Assembly (NCBI GenBank): GCA_964030475.1
Contig: CAXIPT010000005.1
Span: forward strand, 2,696,568-2,760,567
Source: Tethya wilhelma
Lineage: Eukaryota > Porifera > Demospongiae > Tethyida > Tethyidae
Reading direction: 5' to 3'
Length of the DNA: 64,000 nt
Shown here: positions 1-11,804 of the stretch, one piece after another
Position numbering within the stretch: the first letter of the stretch is position 1
Layout of the letters: every line of letters begins with the position of its first letter
Position numbers and translations under genes: made by a program
The notes under the pieces: generated by a model
Seen by the model: the letters and a program-made list of their open reading frames with translations, nothing else
What the model was told of the DNA's origin: nothing
Database searches by the model: none

Positions 1-666
1 AATGAAAGGCACCATATGCATGGTGCACAACCCTCGGCGTATATACACTGTGATACACACCGTCTATGCAATACAATATTTATTGCATGCATTATAATGA
101 GGCAATGAGGAAGGATATACGATCGATATCGAGGCATGATTGTACGTATACTGTCAGCATTGCAATCTCATGTAAAATACACTTTCTATACTTTACTGCA
201 GCTGTATAACATCGAGGCTGGCAATGCATGCAGACTGTACTGTGCATGGGCGTGGCTACTTAGGCCGCGATCATAATATTATCACAAGCTATCTTGCTGC
301 AGAGTTTGCAAAACACAAGCGCTTGGACTAGAAATACTCTGTTATGTCTAAGCATTTATACTAGAGTCGGTGTCGCTATCTCAGACTTCCAGTGTTCTAG
401 CGAGGTGCAGCTAGCGCACGATCAGGCAACCCTCGTTAGCTCGCTAGATACATATACGTATACGTAGTGCTCTATAGTGCTAGTGGGTGGGGCCACGTAG
501 CCAAAATGGCCGCCCGAGCGATGGCTCGGACTGAAAATCCTGGCATAGCTCAAGAACTATAAGCTTTTAGCTTCTGATACACATATTTTTTTTAGATGAA
601 CATCAGTACTCCATGCCTATGTCCTTAATTTTCAGAGTAGACTTGCTGTTCTTCAGATTAAGAATG

Positions 667-667
<1 letters not shown>
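1..667. other. No gene seen; AT-rich flank
   Basis: I see no coding exon, RNA gene or clear element here. Short ORFs lack recognisable motifs. The stretch ends in a CA microsatellite. Confidence 0.5.
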
Positions 668-709
<42 letters not shown>

Positions 710-765
710 ACACGGAAAAAACGACTACTATAACCCTTTCGGCGTGTTTCACACGCCGAGGGTTA
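668..765. repeat. CA microsatellite followed by a short hairpin
   Basis: A run of about 20 CA units is followed at 731-765 by a palindrome beginning TAACCCTTTCGGCGTG and closing CACGCCGAGGGTTA. The same arrangement, reversed, occurs at 37771-37868, where a TAACCCTTGG hairpin is followed by a GT tract. The pair looks like one dispersed element that carries its own microsatellite. Confidence 0.7.
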
Positions 766-929
766 ATGAAAACTTACAATACGCTGAGTAGCTGGTAGTT
801 GGGGCGAGCCTGAGCGAGCCCCATTATTGGAACGGTGAAACATTGAGCCAACTGTAACGGCGTTGACCAAACCGGAATAGCTATGCTCAAATTAAGCGAA
901 AAATTAAAAGAAAATTAAACATGTATTTC

Positions 930-1508
930 ATCAAAATTAAACAATGGCATGTATGATTCTGAAGATATTCGACGTGTTCTTATGGATATGAACAGGAAAG
1001 CCAATCATCTGCTGCATACTTTTGCATGTTGTAACCCACTAGTCAAAACCTTTCTGTTTGTTTCACACTGCCTATCTCTTTATGGTGGTATCACCTGGTT
1101 TCTGTGTAACAAGGAGATCATGTTAACTTGCTTGAAGTTACATTTAACAATATTCTCAGAAAGATCTGGCATCTTCCGAGGCGGTGTCATACGAGAATTT
1201 TGCACTGTGTCGCTGGTGTACATAGTATTTATAACACCCTTATTTATCTTTTTCCGAGGCTGTCATGTTTCAAAAGAGGTTGTACATCTGACTGTGATTT
1301 GATCAGATATTGTTTTCTCTCCTCTTCAAGTTGTGTATATACCTCCATTGGTTTCAATTATCGGTACAGCCAAGATTACTCAAAAAGCTATACCATTGAT
1401 GATGTGATGTGCGCTGAATTTATACGAGACATTCGTCTGAACGTATTGGTTTTTGACTCAATTGACACTACAAACTTAATCATTAATTCTGTATGCTGTG
1501 ACTAACCA
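930..1508 (+). mobile_element. LINE-like retrotransposon fragment (C-terminal end of the RT ORF)
   Basis: Two overlapping frames (949-1302 and 1128-1505) together read like the region after the reverse transcriptase domain of CR1/L2-type LINEs. Diagnostic stretches are the segment around NRKANHLLHTFACCNP and VKTFLF in the first frame, and NNILRKIWHLPRRCHT in the second. The switch of frame near 1128 means the copy is broken. No endonuclease or catalytic RT part is present, so it is a 3'-end remnant. The assignment rests on pattern recognition only. Confidence 0.6.
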
Positions 1509-1620
1509 TTTTCTAATTCTATATATCATACTTTCTCTTTTCTTTTGCACCTATTATTGGTGTGTATATTTGAGATAATAATAATAATAATGAATAATAA
1601 TAATAATAATAATTTCTATT

Positions 1621-1838
1621 TAAGGTAAAGCGGGGCAATTCCGAACCCGGGGGTAATTCCGATGTCGCAGCGCCAGCTAATTTCTCTACTATGAACGCTG
1701 TCCAGATAATGCTTTTCTTGAACTGCAGATCTGGTAGGTTCTGTTGATAGAAAAAGTCACCGCTGAATAGCACTTATAGTAGAGAAATAAGCACATCGAA
1801 ATTACCCCGCCCCGTCGAAATTGCCCCGCCTTACCTTA
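1621..1838. mobile_element. MITE-like element with terminal inverted repeats
   Basis: The left end reads TAAGGTAAAGCGGGGCAATT and the right end is its near-perfect reverse complement, closing CCCCGCCTTACCTTA. The inner parts (GGGGGTAATTCCGA and CGAAATTACCCCG) also pair. About 218 bp with no coding capacity, as expected for a non-autonomous DNA element. Confidence 0.75.
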
Positions 1839-1914
1839 CACGCGCGCACGCAAAATCGAAGAACATTGAAAGAGCTGGACGTGCACAGATCGACTCTGAA
1901 AAGTTACGACATGA

Positions 1915-2180
1915 GTGGAAGTACTGAAGTACTGCCAGGCTGAGCTGACTGTGAGTGATAGACTGCCAGTACTGTTAGACAAAAGCAACAACTAAGCTAA
2001 GCATGACAGTACTGCCACTCACAGTCAGCTCTAGTCTCGCTAGCCGCCAGACTCTCCGCACTGAAAAAATGCATGGGAGCGGAGTCTGCACATCTGGCTA
2101 GCGAGACTAAGTCAGCTCAGTCTGACAGTACCGCCACTCAGTCTCACAGCCTGACAGTAATGCCACTCACAGTCAGCTAA
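1915..2180. repeat. Palindromic repeat cluster with long hairpin
   Basis: A motif close to CAGTACTGCCACTCACAGTC occurs near 2006 and 2151, and its complement near 1945. Between them lies a hairpin at 2032-2109 with termini TAGTCTCGC and GCGAGACTA. The termini resemble those of the larger element at 7135-7874. Confidence 0.6.
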
Positions 2181-4351
2181 GCCTAGCTTATTTCTTCACT
2201 CCTTCCCAGGCGAATGGGCAGCCAGCCTGCTTGTGGCCTTGAGTTGTACTTATAACATAGTTCTCAATTTTGCCTATAACAAGAGTACTGTGATTATAAT
2301 CACGCTCTTATCTACTTTGTAATAGCATAGTCCTGTGAATGAAGATCCTTCGCTCAGGCTCGCCCAACGATGCCGTTTCCATCTGACNTACAGTTTTTCT
2401 ATGCTATTGCTAGTACCAGGTCATCCAACATCATTGTACTGTGTCTTGCTGAGATCATGGTTAGTGAGTGCATGACTCTGTCCACTCTATCTTCCCTGCA
2501 TGCCTCCTTGCTCTTCAAGATAGGAGAGGTTTACCTTTCCCCCTGATATATCTTTACTACAGGGCATGTATTTTGTGTCATCTGTCCTACTCATGAGGAT
2601 GAATGTACCAGAGGATTACAGGTAAAAAATATCAGGAGTTTTCTTGGTACATTTGTGAGGGTTTGGCTCTTCTGTCTTGTCTCTTTGCCTCTCTTGTAGA
2701 CGGATCATAACCCAGGTACTGGGAAACCTTGACTTCAGTTTCTACCATAGATGGTTCGATGTGATATTTCTTGTAAGTACAAGCATGTAGTACGATGTAG
2801 AGTTAGTGGTAGCTCTGTTTTTGATCTGGTGCTCCTTGCCCAGAGCCCTTCCTCTTGTTGAAAGCATGGGCATGGGAGGTTGAGGTAATTGCCAACTGAT
2901 TGTAATACCCTTAGCCTGAGGTTCACACAGCCGCATGAGTCACTGCAGTTTTTAAAGTCCTGTCTGCTATCCATTATCTTTCATGACATTGTATTGTTGT
3001 GTGATTATGTACTGCAGGTAAGTGCATTGTCAAGCATAGGATTCCTTTATTTAGCCCATCAGCAGTCACCAGAGAAGAAAATGTTGACTTGAGATTATTG
3101 ATGTTGAACATAATTTTTATCAATAGAATGTTAACTGTTGAAATTAAATTATAATAATTTTAAAACAGAAGCTTAAGCATGCAATCAGCACTGAGCAGTA
3201 CATGTGTGATAATTATAATGAACACCACATCATGCATGTATGCATGCGCATTAGCCTATACTGAAGCTTTATGAAACGGTTTCTAACTGCTACTCAAGCT
3301 TTTTGTAAGGACTAGCTATCCATGCAGTCCCTCTGATAGTCTCCATGTATACTCATACTATAATTATATATTGTCTATGCTCACACGTTAATGTACCACA
3401 TGTAAACAAATTATGTTGCTAGGATCATCCTTTGACTGTACTGTAGTGTAAACAATGTATTTGAATATCTGCATGATAAAGTCTGGTCTCACATGTGTGT
3501 TTGCAATTTGGTTTGTCACCTTTCACCACTATGCCACCTGGCGCCACATTGCCATGTCATGCTATGGACACTGGTTATACTGGTTTCTTTGTAATAGGCC
3601 TTACTTATTTGAATTACTTGTATGCACTGGAAAAACCGGTTTTGTCATCTCTATATTTGTATTTAAGTCTGTGATTTGTACTAGTTCTCTCTCTCCATGT
3701 GTACTGGTTGTTACTGAATAGATATATATACTGTTGTTGCTATTGACTAGTTTGATCTCTCTTGTAATTTTGTTGTGTAATATTAAAATTTGGTTAAGTT
3801 ATTCAGTGAGGTCAATCTTTGTCTGCTTTCTTAGTGGTTGGTTGTTCAACTAGGAGCCTGTCTCTAGCTCACTTGACTATCATTAGTCAAGCAATTTGCT
3901 CAACAAGAAAGAGCTCGACATATATATTGTTGAAAAAGTGAACAAACAAGTATAGTAAAAATTTATAATTTTTTTAATTTAATTTTAATTATTTATTTTT
4001 AATTTTTTATTAATTTAGCCATAATTATTGCAGCTGCAGAGCAACCTCTGCTAGACTCATTTTTCGCCGTGTCAGTCATAGTGAAGCGAAAAATGGGTTA
4101 TTTTGGGGGATCAAAAATCAAAATGAAGTGTTGGTACAGGATTAAAATTATATAGAGCTCATACTACAATAAAAATAATTCAAACTAAAACAATAGTAAG
4201 AATCCTCATAGAGAAATCCATGCACGAGAATAGTATCAGTTTCTGACATAATAATATCTATTACTAAATACTTTGTCCATCCAAAAATCCAGCTTGACGC
4301 ATCATAGCAAGAGCGTTGACAATGAGTTGTTGCTCAGTATAAACTTTATCG
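2181..4351. other. Gene-free stretch
   Basis: I see no supported exon. Position 2388 is an undetermined base (N). Open frames near 2735-3092 and 3455-3721 have no recognisable motif or splice structure. 3950-4030 is almost pure A/T. Confidence 0.45.
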
Positions 4352-4987
4352 TTAGAATGGATACTGTATCAATCCTATACATAAAATAGCAATGAAGCAA
4401 TTCATGGAATATATATATACTTTATTCTCCATCCAGCTTGATGCACCATTATTTACACAAGGTGTGATTATGTCTGTACTTGGTGGTGGTGCTACATTGG
4501 TGTTGTTATGAAAGAAAATCCGGATCATGTCACTGCAGACATCTCTTGTACCATCTATTTTATCAGGTGATTTACCACAAACAGAAAAGGAGATGTTTTG
4601 TAGCCTCAACTCGTCTGCACGAAACATTATCATTATCCCAATACATAATTGAGTATCACTTTGAATATTCATATTGCTGGGACAAGTGCCATTTAGTTCA
4701 TCTCTTTCAAACATTTCGAGAACATCATCTTTCGTTTGGTTTTTGATATTTTCCAGGTTTTCAATTTCAAGTGGGGTGTGGATATGCACCCGACTAGACG
4801 GAGCATGACACTCTATGTGAAAGCGGTAAAGACCCGAGTTCTTCTCAATGTCTGCAGCAACCAAATGATTTCCTGGTCGCTTCCAGATCGATTCAGTTCG
4901 GAATCTACACTTCACCGTTGCATTCACGGCTATCATGGCACATGCCAGTAGAAGTAGGATGATCGTGGTACCGCATTGTTCTTGCAT
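4352..4987 (-). CDS. Small putative secreted or membrane-anchored cysteine-containing protein
   Basis: I do not recognise a family. The 211-residue uninterrupted ORF starts with a short polar stretch and a hydrophobic core (residues about 8-22, IILLLLACAMIAV), which fits a signal peptide. The middle is hydrophilic with about seven cysteines and several N-glycosylation sequons (NQT, NGT, NIS, NNT). The C-terminus ends in a second hydrophobic run (about 195-211) directly at the stop, which would suit a GPI signal or a tail membrane segment. It is single-exon and isolated among inverted-repeat elements. The CCATCCAGCTTGATGC motif near its 3' end recurs imperfectly about 150 bp further on, suggesting a local duplication. 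It may be a real lineage-specific gene or a chance ORF; the two terminal hydrophobic segments favour a gene. Confidence 0.5.
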   Translation of the reverse strand: MQEQCGTTIILLLLACAMIAVNATVKCRFRTESIWKRPGNHLVAADIEKNSGLYRFHIECHAPSSRVHIHTPLEIENLENIKNQTKDDVLEMFERDELNGTCPSNMNIQSDTQLCIGIMIMFRADELRLQNISFSVCGKSPDKIDGTRDVCSDMIRIFFHNNTNVAPPPSTDIITPCVNNGASSWMENKVYIYSMNCFIAILCIGLIQYPF

Positions 4988-5383
4988 GATGCTGACTCAC
5001 TGCAAAATATCACGACTCATGATTTTTATATCCCCAATAATAATTATAATAGCTGCGGTTGGGACTTCACCAGGGTCATTTTACCACGTACCTTTCTATT
5101 GGGTACTTATAAAACAAGGAGCGGGAAACAAGGAAATGAGAAACGAGGAAATGGAGAAATGAAGAAATGAGGAAATGAGTGATTTGGTAGCTGTGTAGAA
5201 GTTTGATAAACACACTCAGAATATTAGCTAAGCTACAGAGTGCACATCTAGCGTGTGAGCAGTAGCTGCGGTTGGGACTTCACCAGGGTAAATTCTAGCC
5301 TTGTTCCCAGGCCCAATTCTGTAATTCCATAGATAATGGTAATTAAGCCTCGGCACGTGCAGAGGATTACGGTAGTCGTTTTG

Positions 5384-5544
5384 CAGAGGAGGTACGACAC
5401 GAGTGCGCCTTTGCTGAGCTGGCAAGTGGGGGGCACGTGATCATCTCTGATTGGGAATTCCGGAAGTATTGCGGTCACGTGATTGGAATGTAATTAACAG
5501 ACTTGCCAGCTCAGCAAAGGCGCACTCGTGTCGTACCTCCTCTG
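5384..5544. mobile_element. MITE family M1, copy 1, with 9-bp target duplication
   Basis: Perfect inverted ends of about 40 bp start with CAGAGGAGGTACGACACGAG and include GCGCCTTTGCTGAGCTGGCAAG. The copy is flanked on both sides by GTCGTTTTG (5375-5383 and 5545-5553). It is non-coding. A 9-bp duplication is typical of Mutator-like transposases, so mobilisation by such an enzyme is inferred. Confidence 0.85.
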
Positions 5545-5559
5545 GTCGTTTTGTCTGCC

Positions 5560-7134
5560 TGTCTGTCTGTTCCATCGAAATCTCAAGAAAGGCAGCTCTA
5601 GTGACAAAATCGATGGTACTTACGTTCATAACTCTGAATGATCTTGTAAACATATATTTTTTGCTGTCCAAAACACTCACTGTAGTTGCTGAGATTTGAG
5701 GCTTTTGTGCTTCTTTTAGCGCTTAGCTTCGAGGCCACGCCTACTGATTTGGTGTGCGTTATCTAGAATTTTTGTGGAATGGAACTTGGAGGAGCACAGA
5801 GATTCTGTTACTGTTAGTCAGTGTTGTTTGGCAAGACAGGCAGGAGTTGGCCTGCTTTCTATGTAAGCATATATATAGGGTATGCATACATTTTTACATA
5901 ATTGTAGCCTGTGAGCTAATGCATCAGTAGTTCAAATTTATGTAGTCAAGTTTAGACTTTGCTATCTGACAGCAGGTGAGCATTCCAATACATGTGTAAT
6001 CATAGCAAAGCTCATCTGGTTCATCATCTGTGACATTTGCTGCTTCACCACAGTTAGCTATGTGGCTAACCTGGGCCATATGTATAAGCGTATTGTGACT
6101 GGACAACTTACTCAGCCTCTTTTAGCTAGTTGAGTGTGCCAAGGCTTATGCACCATCGGTGCCTTCATTCCTAAAGCATTTGGGGCGAGTCTGAGCTGCA
6201 CAAAGGTTAGCCTAGCTGTCCTACCTCCCGTCTGGGACTCGACTGAAAGCAGAGTGACATTATCTACTACCAGCTACTCAGCGTATTGTAAGTTTTCAGT
6301 TTTATTTGTGCTCAACCTGTGGTTCAAATTATAATTTATAAATGAGACGTTTGCTTCATGCATTCATTGCTCTATGACATGGTTGCCCATGAAAACACTA
6401 CGCAGGTTACAGGTATGGAGTCATATATCATGCAACCAATCTATGTTTCCATGTATAGCCTGAAATATCGTGTTCTTAATTAATTTTGTGCAGTTTCTGG
6501 ATGGACGGAGCAAGTGTGGTAAGACTACATCACAACTCTAGTGATCCTAAACTTGTATGACTGTTGTTAGACCATAGATACCCATGGCAAGCGTGCAGTA
6601 GCCTAAGACACATAAGTCCTGATGTTGCTCAGGCTCGCCCCTAGTTCTATATTATCTAGGCCTATAGTAGCACCTAAAGCCCTGTTTAAATTGAGAAGAA
6701 GCTTGAGCAGAAGAGTAAGGCTCAAAAGCAATAGAGAATAAGAAAAGTACTGCGTGAATCTAATTATTTCACTTCTGGCGGCATTCTCAAACTAGATGGA
6801 CTTTAGGGCTCGAGACTTGGTATAGTCTCGTGAAGCCAGATCTCGATCATGAGCTCCTTAGCAATTTAACCCCTTCTCCTGTGGGAAACTCTCCCTAAGC
6901 GGAGGCAAAAAGAAGAGGATCAGTAAGAGATTTGAACTTTTTGTATACCACTCACCAGAATCTTTGTCAGTGCTCAGGGCATATGTCCGATCCCTATAGC
7001 TATTTTAATAATTGGGTTCCTAGTGCTGTATAGTAATCATTCTGTTTCAACTTGCAGGTTTTGATCTGGATTGAGTGAGAGGAGGTACGACAGGAGGAGG
7101 TGCAACCAGGAGGTGCGAGAACCATACCTCATTG
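5560..7134. other. Gene-free stretch with a dispersed-repeat relic
   Basis: 5570-5770 (AATCTCAAGAAAGGCAGCTC through GAGGCCACGCCTACTG) resembles 37880-38040, so both are copies of one unnamed dispersed repeat. The rest shows no supported exon. Confidence 0.4.
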
Positions 7135-7874
7135 TAGTCTCGCGTGCCAGACCCCCAACGGAAAATGGGGGTCTGGTCACCATTGCACACAGGATTTGTA
7201 ACGGCGGAATGCAATTATTACGTAAGTCGACAACCACACACCCACGCAACACACAGCGTGCACTGAAGAGCGCTAGCGCTAACAGTGTCTCTTATAAATG
7301 CTATCAGCCATCACTATGGACGCTCCAGGTGTCTTTTCAGCTTGTAAAACACTTTAGGCAAGAGACCATAGCACAGAGACTTCCGTACCTGGTCGGGAGT
7401 GACACGAACACGTCCTTGCCATGCACAAAGGAAAGGTTAGCCTTTTCTTGTTCTGCTTTCAACTTTGTGTAACCTACAGCTAGATCGAGTGGCAGCCTGT
7501 ATTTTACAGCTTTCACTTCAATAGCTCATAGTTTTTTACTCAGCTGATCAGTACAGTCAGAAAGCGAACATGGGTAAAATTAAATTCCAACGTGACGTCA
7601 ATGCAATCCTCGAATCTGATTGGCAGCGCCAGAATCTGGCGCTGGTTACAAGTCCTGTGTGCCAGAGGAGGTACGACACGAGTGCGCCTTTGCTGAGCTG
7701 GCAAGTCTGTTAATTACATTCCAATCATGTGACCGCAATACTTCACAATGAGAATTGATCACGTGCACCTGCTTTGCCAGCTCAGCAAAGGCGCACTCGT
7801 GTCGTACCTCCTCTGCCTGTGTGCAATGGTGACCAGACCCCCATTTTCCGTTGGGGGTCTGGCACGCGAGACTA
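7135..7874. mobile_element. Larger foldback element interrupted by MITE M1
   Basis: The left arm (7135-7202) begins TAGTCTCGCGTGCCAGACCC. The right arm (starting near 7645 and ending at 7874) is its reverse complement but is split by the M1 copy at 7663-7815. Each arm also contains a self-complementary block around CCAGACCCCC and GGGGGTCTGG. The internal 7203-7640 segment is an open frame without known motifs. Confidence 0.75.
7663..7815. mobile_element. MITE family M1, copy 2, nested insertion
   Basis: Same ends as copy 1 (CAGAGGAGGTACGACACGAG and its complement). It is flanked on both sides by CCTGTGTGC, a perfect 9-bp target duplication (7654-7662 and 7816-7824). The duplicated bases lie in the right arm of the surrounding element, so this insertion is the younger event. 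Confidence 0.88.
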
Positions 7875-8490
7875 ACCTCATTGCTGAGCTGGCAGTTTTT
7901 CCGCACGTGATATCAATTTTAACAAAGTAGAGATTTTGAGGAACTACAGTGAAGTTTGGTAGTCATCATCGGTAAAATTTAAGCAGCCATGCAAGAGCAT
8001 CCATTTCTGGTCTAGCTTGGTCTGACCACGAGTGCAAGTGTAAAACATCACGTGCGAGGAATGCAATTAATTGGCAATTATGCATAATTAATGCCAGCTC
8101 AGCAATGAGGTACGGTTGTCTCACCTCCTATGAGGTACAATGATCGGTTGTCAATTAATGCATTTGAATCACATGACCACTATAGTTTTGTTATTGTATT
8201 TGGTCACGTGCACCTACCATGCTCAGTCAGCAAAAACATTGAATTGACACCAGCATGTCATAATATTATATCTTCTGATCTGGAGTAGGATCATATAGAT
8301 GGCTTTCACGCATGGGGAATTTTAATGAGCTTGAGTGCAAAATAAGTGGATATGATGCGCTATGACGTTGGACACACCCATTGGTGGGCAGAAGTGGTTG
8401 AGCTAGCTATGCACTAATTAAGTGTGTGCCAGCTGTTCCCTGAAGTTTGAATTCTAAATAAGTTGCTGCTTTGCATGTATTGTGAAGAAA

Positions 8491-8661
8491 ATGGTTAATA
8501 CTTGTTGTGTTATTGGATGCTCCAAGCATGTTGGAGGCTATATGATCTGCAGAGATGCAAATTGGAAGCCCAATGGTCATACCACAATATGCAGCAAGCA
8601 CTTTGTACTGGTTGAGTTTTTTCTGAATAATATTATGGCATGTACTGACCTACTTTATTGA
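8491..8661 (+). pseudogene. THAP-domain-like fragment, internally deleted
   Basis: A 56-codon frame contains CCVIGCSKH near its start and RDANWKPNGHTTICSKHF further on. These match the first and last parts of a THAP zinc finger (C2CH), but about 25-30 residues between them are missing, so the fold cannot be complete. It is probably a remnant of a THAP-bearing transposase or a host derivative. Identification is by motif only. Confidence 0.5.
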
Positions 8662-8909
8662 AGAATGACCACTGCCTGATATCGATGTCCATCTCTTCTT
8701 CTAAACATTTCTTGACTGCTTCTTCTAATTGCTCTCTCACTTTGATAGTCTTCCATAATTTTAATTCCTGCATGTCGGACAATCCTATTGACCAGCCGGG
8801 TTGCCCTCTCTCTTGCTTGAGTGCTTGTCCAAGGAAATATATGAGGTACGTAGTCAGGATGATCCGAGGGATGATTGTGAGGCTTGCGTATCATCTTCAA
8901 GTTTGCCAC
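8655..8909 (-). pseudogene. Remnant resembling the linker that follows a THAP domain
   Basis: The minus-strand frame contains SDHPDYVPHIFPWTS followed by a basic helix-like segment (ARERATRLVNR). A DYVPxxFP stretch after the last THAP residues is common in THAP proteins. It lies tail-to-tail with the plus-strand THAP fragment, so the two pieces are inverted relative to each other. The alternative is a chance ORF. Confidence 0.35.
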
Positions 8910-9069
8910 TTTTCACAGCTGGAGAGGCTCTTCCTGATCACTAAGACCAATAAGCTGTAGCTTCTCCAAGTACGTATACCCTTTGCAATAGGGTCTAGCG
9001 CTCGCACATAATCAACCACTTCCACCCACCTATGGGCGTGTCAACGTCATACTGTACTGATGGCCATAC

Positions 9070-9218
9070 CAGAGGAGGTACGACACAAGTGCGCCTTTGC
9101 TGAGCTGGCAAATCCATTAATTACATTCCAATCATGTGACCACAATACTTCACAATGAGTTGATCACATGCACCTGCTTGCCAGCTCAGCAAAGGCACAC
9201 TTGTGTCGTACCTCCTCT
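9070..9218. mobile_element. MITE family M1, copy 3
   Basis: Inverted ends match copies 1 and 2 with a few substitutions. The flanks TGGCCATAC and CGGTCATAG look like a decayed 9-bp duplication. An older, shorter relative may occur at 9735-9840. Confidence 0.75.
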
Positions 9219-11050
9219 ACGGTCATAGTAGTGAGTGGGTAATATCTGGGATATCTGCTTATTTTGCACACGTGTGAACATCATCTATAGCTGTCGGATA
9301 GAGGAACATATCTTAATTAGGCTAGCTCCATTACGCATATATAACATAAAAAATTATTGCTTGCTGCAGCATGTTATAGTAAATTCATGGTAGCTAGCTA
9401 TTATATTTCACTGTCAGTGCATTTTGCATGACAATCCATCTCAGTAAAATGAAATCCATATTTTTAGCCATGCAACCTGACAGCATCGAAGTACATGCAT
9501 GGAGCTGGAGTCAATTCAATCTGTAGTTTGGGGACTCCATCTGCTCTTTCTCAACCAGATATTTGCACATCATGATCATTGGGTGGGGGGGCATGTAGTC
9601 ATTAATACATGTACTGACAATGTCTAATCATGGTAAGGTAATTAATTTTTGTCAGGATGCTCCCTGAACTATTCTGAGTGAATAAATATTGGTGAATAAT
9701 GGGTTGTAGGGCTTACAATTATGTTATCAGATTGAAGAGGTGTGACCTGCCTCTTTTGCTGAGCTAAGCAGGTATAAGGTCATTGGTGGGATTATTGTGT
9801 TCTTAGCTGAGTCAATAAAGGCTTCCTGTGGTGTGACATGGTATGCTGATAACTAGGCCTTGTATATATAATTATTTTTCCTACCAATTTTGCTTTTCTT
9901 TTTTGCTCAATATTTTAGCCCATTTTGCTTTTTATTTTACCTATTTTGCTTAATACTTTTCAATGCTAAATATACAGGCATTATTTGGGTTTGTGAAATG
10001 TAATTAAAGTACTATAGCTTTAACATTACCTTTTATTATCATTTTGGTACACTACATGTAAGCATGCATGTAACAGAAATTGAATATTTTCAGCTTATAA
10101 TATAAGTGTAGAGTGCAGTTATGTTCAAGTTTTAATTATGCACTCACCGGCAATTTTGCTTAATTTTTTTGCCCATTTTGCTAGGCTAATTGCTCAATTC
10201 TTTTCACTACGTACCTATTTTGCTCAAAATTTTGTTAACAAATTCTGTCAAGGCCTACTAAAAACAAACATGCATAATTATGGGCCACAACTATTCAAAC
10301 TCAGCACTGTAACTGTTTGATGATTCAACCAGATATTTCCCTGGGGAAATCCACAATACCCTCACATGAGACTTTGTTGACAAACCTACAAACAATTAAG
10401 CTATCACCATAGTAACTATATCAATCAGATGTAAACTAAGGTCATGTATATACTATAGGGAGTATGCTTGAGGAGGAATCCACAGTAATACTAGTACACA
10501 TAGCGCATGATGTGCCTCTCCGTAGAGTCTGCAATTAACTATATAGTAAGCAGTCACGGTAGGAAGTATACTGGAACAAGACATGTCTTAGTTTCAGCAC
10601 ATGAGACTACTTCGGTTTCATTTTGATTCCTCATAATTATAAATGCATCCCACTCAATATCGTAAATCTGCATGCATCGCTTATTAGTTAATGGTTCACT
10701 TAATTCCTGCTATTCAGTTGGCTAAAAGCAGTTAGTAAGTTAGTTTACAGCACTGCCCATTCCTATGCTGCTAAATTTTTACTAATTTTGTGTGCATGGC
10801 CAGCCGGCAAGACATGGCATTAATAGTTCTCCACAATCACTTCATTTATTATAGTTTTGAGCACAAAAATATCATAAAATCAGTATAAAAGCTATAACAT
10901 GTCAGTGCATATACACATGCAGGGACGTGTTATACTTAATCATAGCATACAAAGATAGTTGTTGCAAAAAGTTTTGATGTGTACAAAATCATCTACATAC
11001 ATACATACATACAATTTGTGCAACTACAATTGAAAGTAGTTTGGTTTAAT
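9219..11050. other. AT-rich, gene-free; diverged repeat-family-A pieces
   Basis: 9880-10260 has repeated phrases such as ATTTTGCTC and CCATTTTGCT, a degenerate tandem array. 10555-10640 and 10740-10775 match repeat family A (see 18765-19728), for example GCACTGCCCATTCCTA. I see no exon. Confidence 0.45.
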
Positions 11051-11762
11051 TTAACACACAGTTGATTCAATAGCATCATCACCACTCCCACCGACCCCAT
11101 AATGATTACCATCACCACTCACATTATCACCCTCACCCCTCACAGTAGCACCACCATCACCACCCTCACCCCTCACAGTAGCACCACCATCACCACCCTC
11201 ACCCCTCACAGTAGCACCACCCTCACCACCCTCACCCTGCACACCATCCTCCTCCTCCACAATAACATCACTGATGCTACCCACTTCTGTTTCTTCTGTC
11301 ATGGTGGACACCGCTGATTTCATTGATGGCCTTCTTGAAAACAAACTTAGACCAAAGAGACCTTGCCCAGTTCTACCTTCTTCAAGCTGTGTGTGTGTAT
11401 GTGTGTTCACACATTTCGTGTCATGTTAAATCGACATAATTATAAAGGACTGAGCTACTCTAAATAATATAATATCATACATACTATCATAATTATTATA
11501 CAAAATAGTAGGAATGGACTGTTCCATTGACATAATACAAAATAACTCTTAATCCGGCAGAGAGAGTATCTTCAACTCTAGCCTCGTCCCCAGGCCCAAA
11601 AGAGGCCTGGGAACGAGGCTACTTCAACTCCTGATCTTAGGCCAGCAGAATAATGCTTACCGACCAACGGGAGGGACAATACAGAGCTCAAGAGCTGAAT
11701 ATTTCCCCAATATTGCCCGACCTTTGGAGTGCAATAATAGATTTATTATTATAATGCACGCA

Positions 11763-11804
<42 letters not shown>

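Noticed and set aside
613..798. Frame with poly-Thr-His from the CA tract
   Set aside because: Product of a microsatellite; no other coding sign. The same applies to His-Thr or Cys-Val runs at 11657-12002, 16069-16425 and 37654-37945.
7071..7472. 133-codon open frame
   Set aside because: It crosses an arm of a foldback element and has no recognisable domain.
11102..11317. Short direct repeats suggestive of a CRISPR array
   Set aside because: Contiguous 33-bp minisatellite without spacers, inside a eukaryotic exon.
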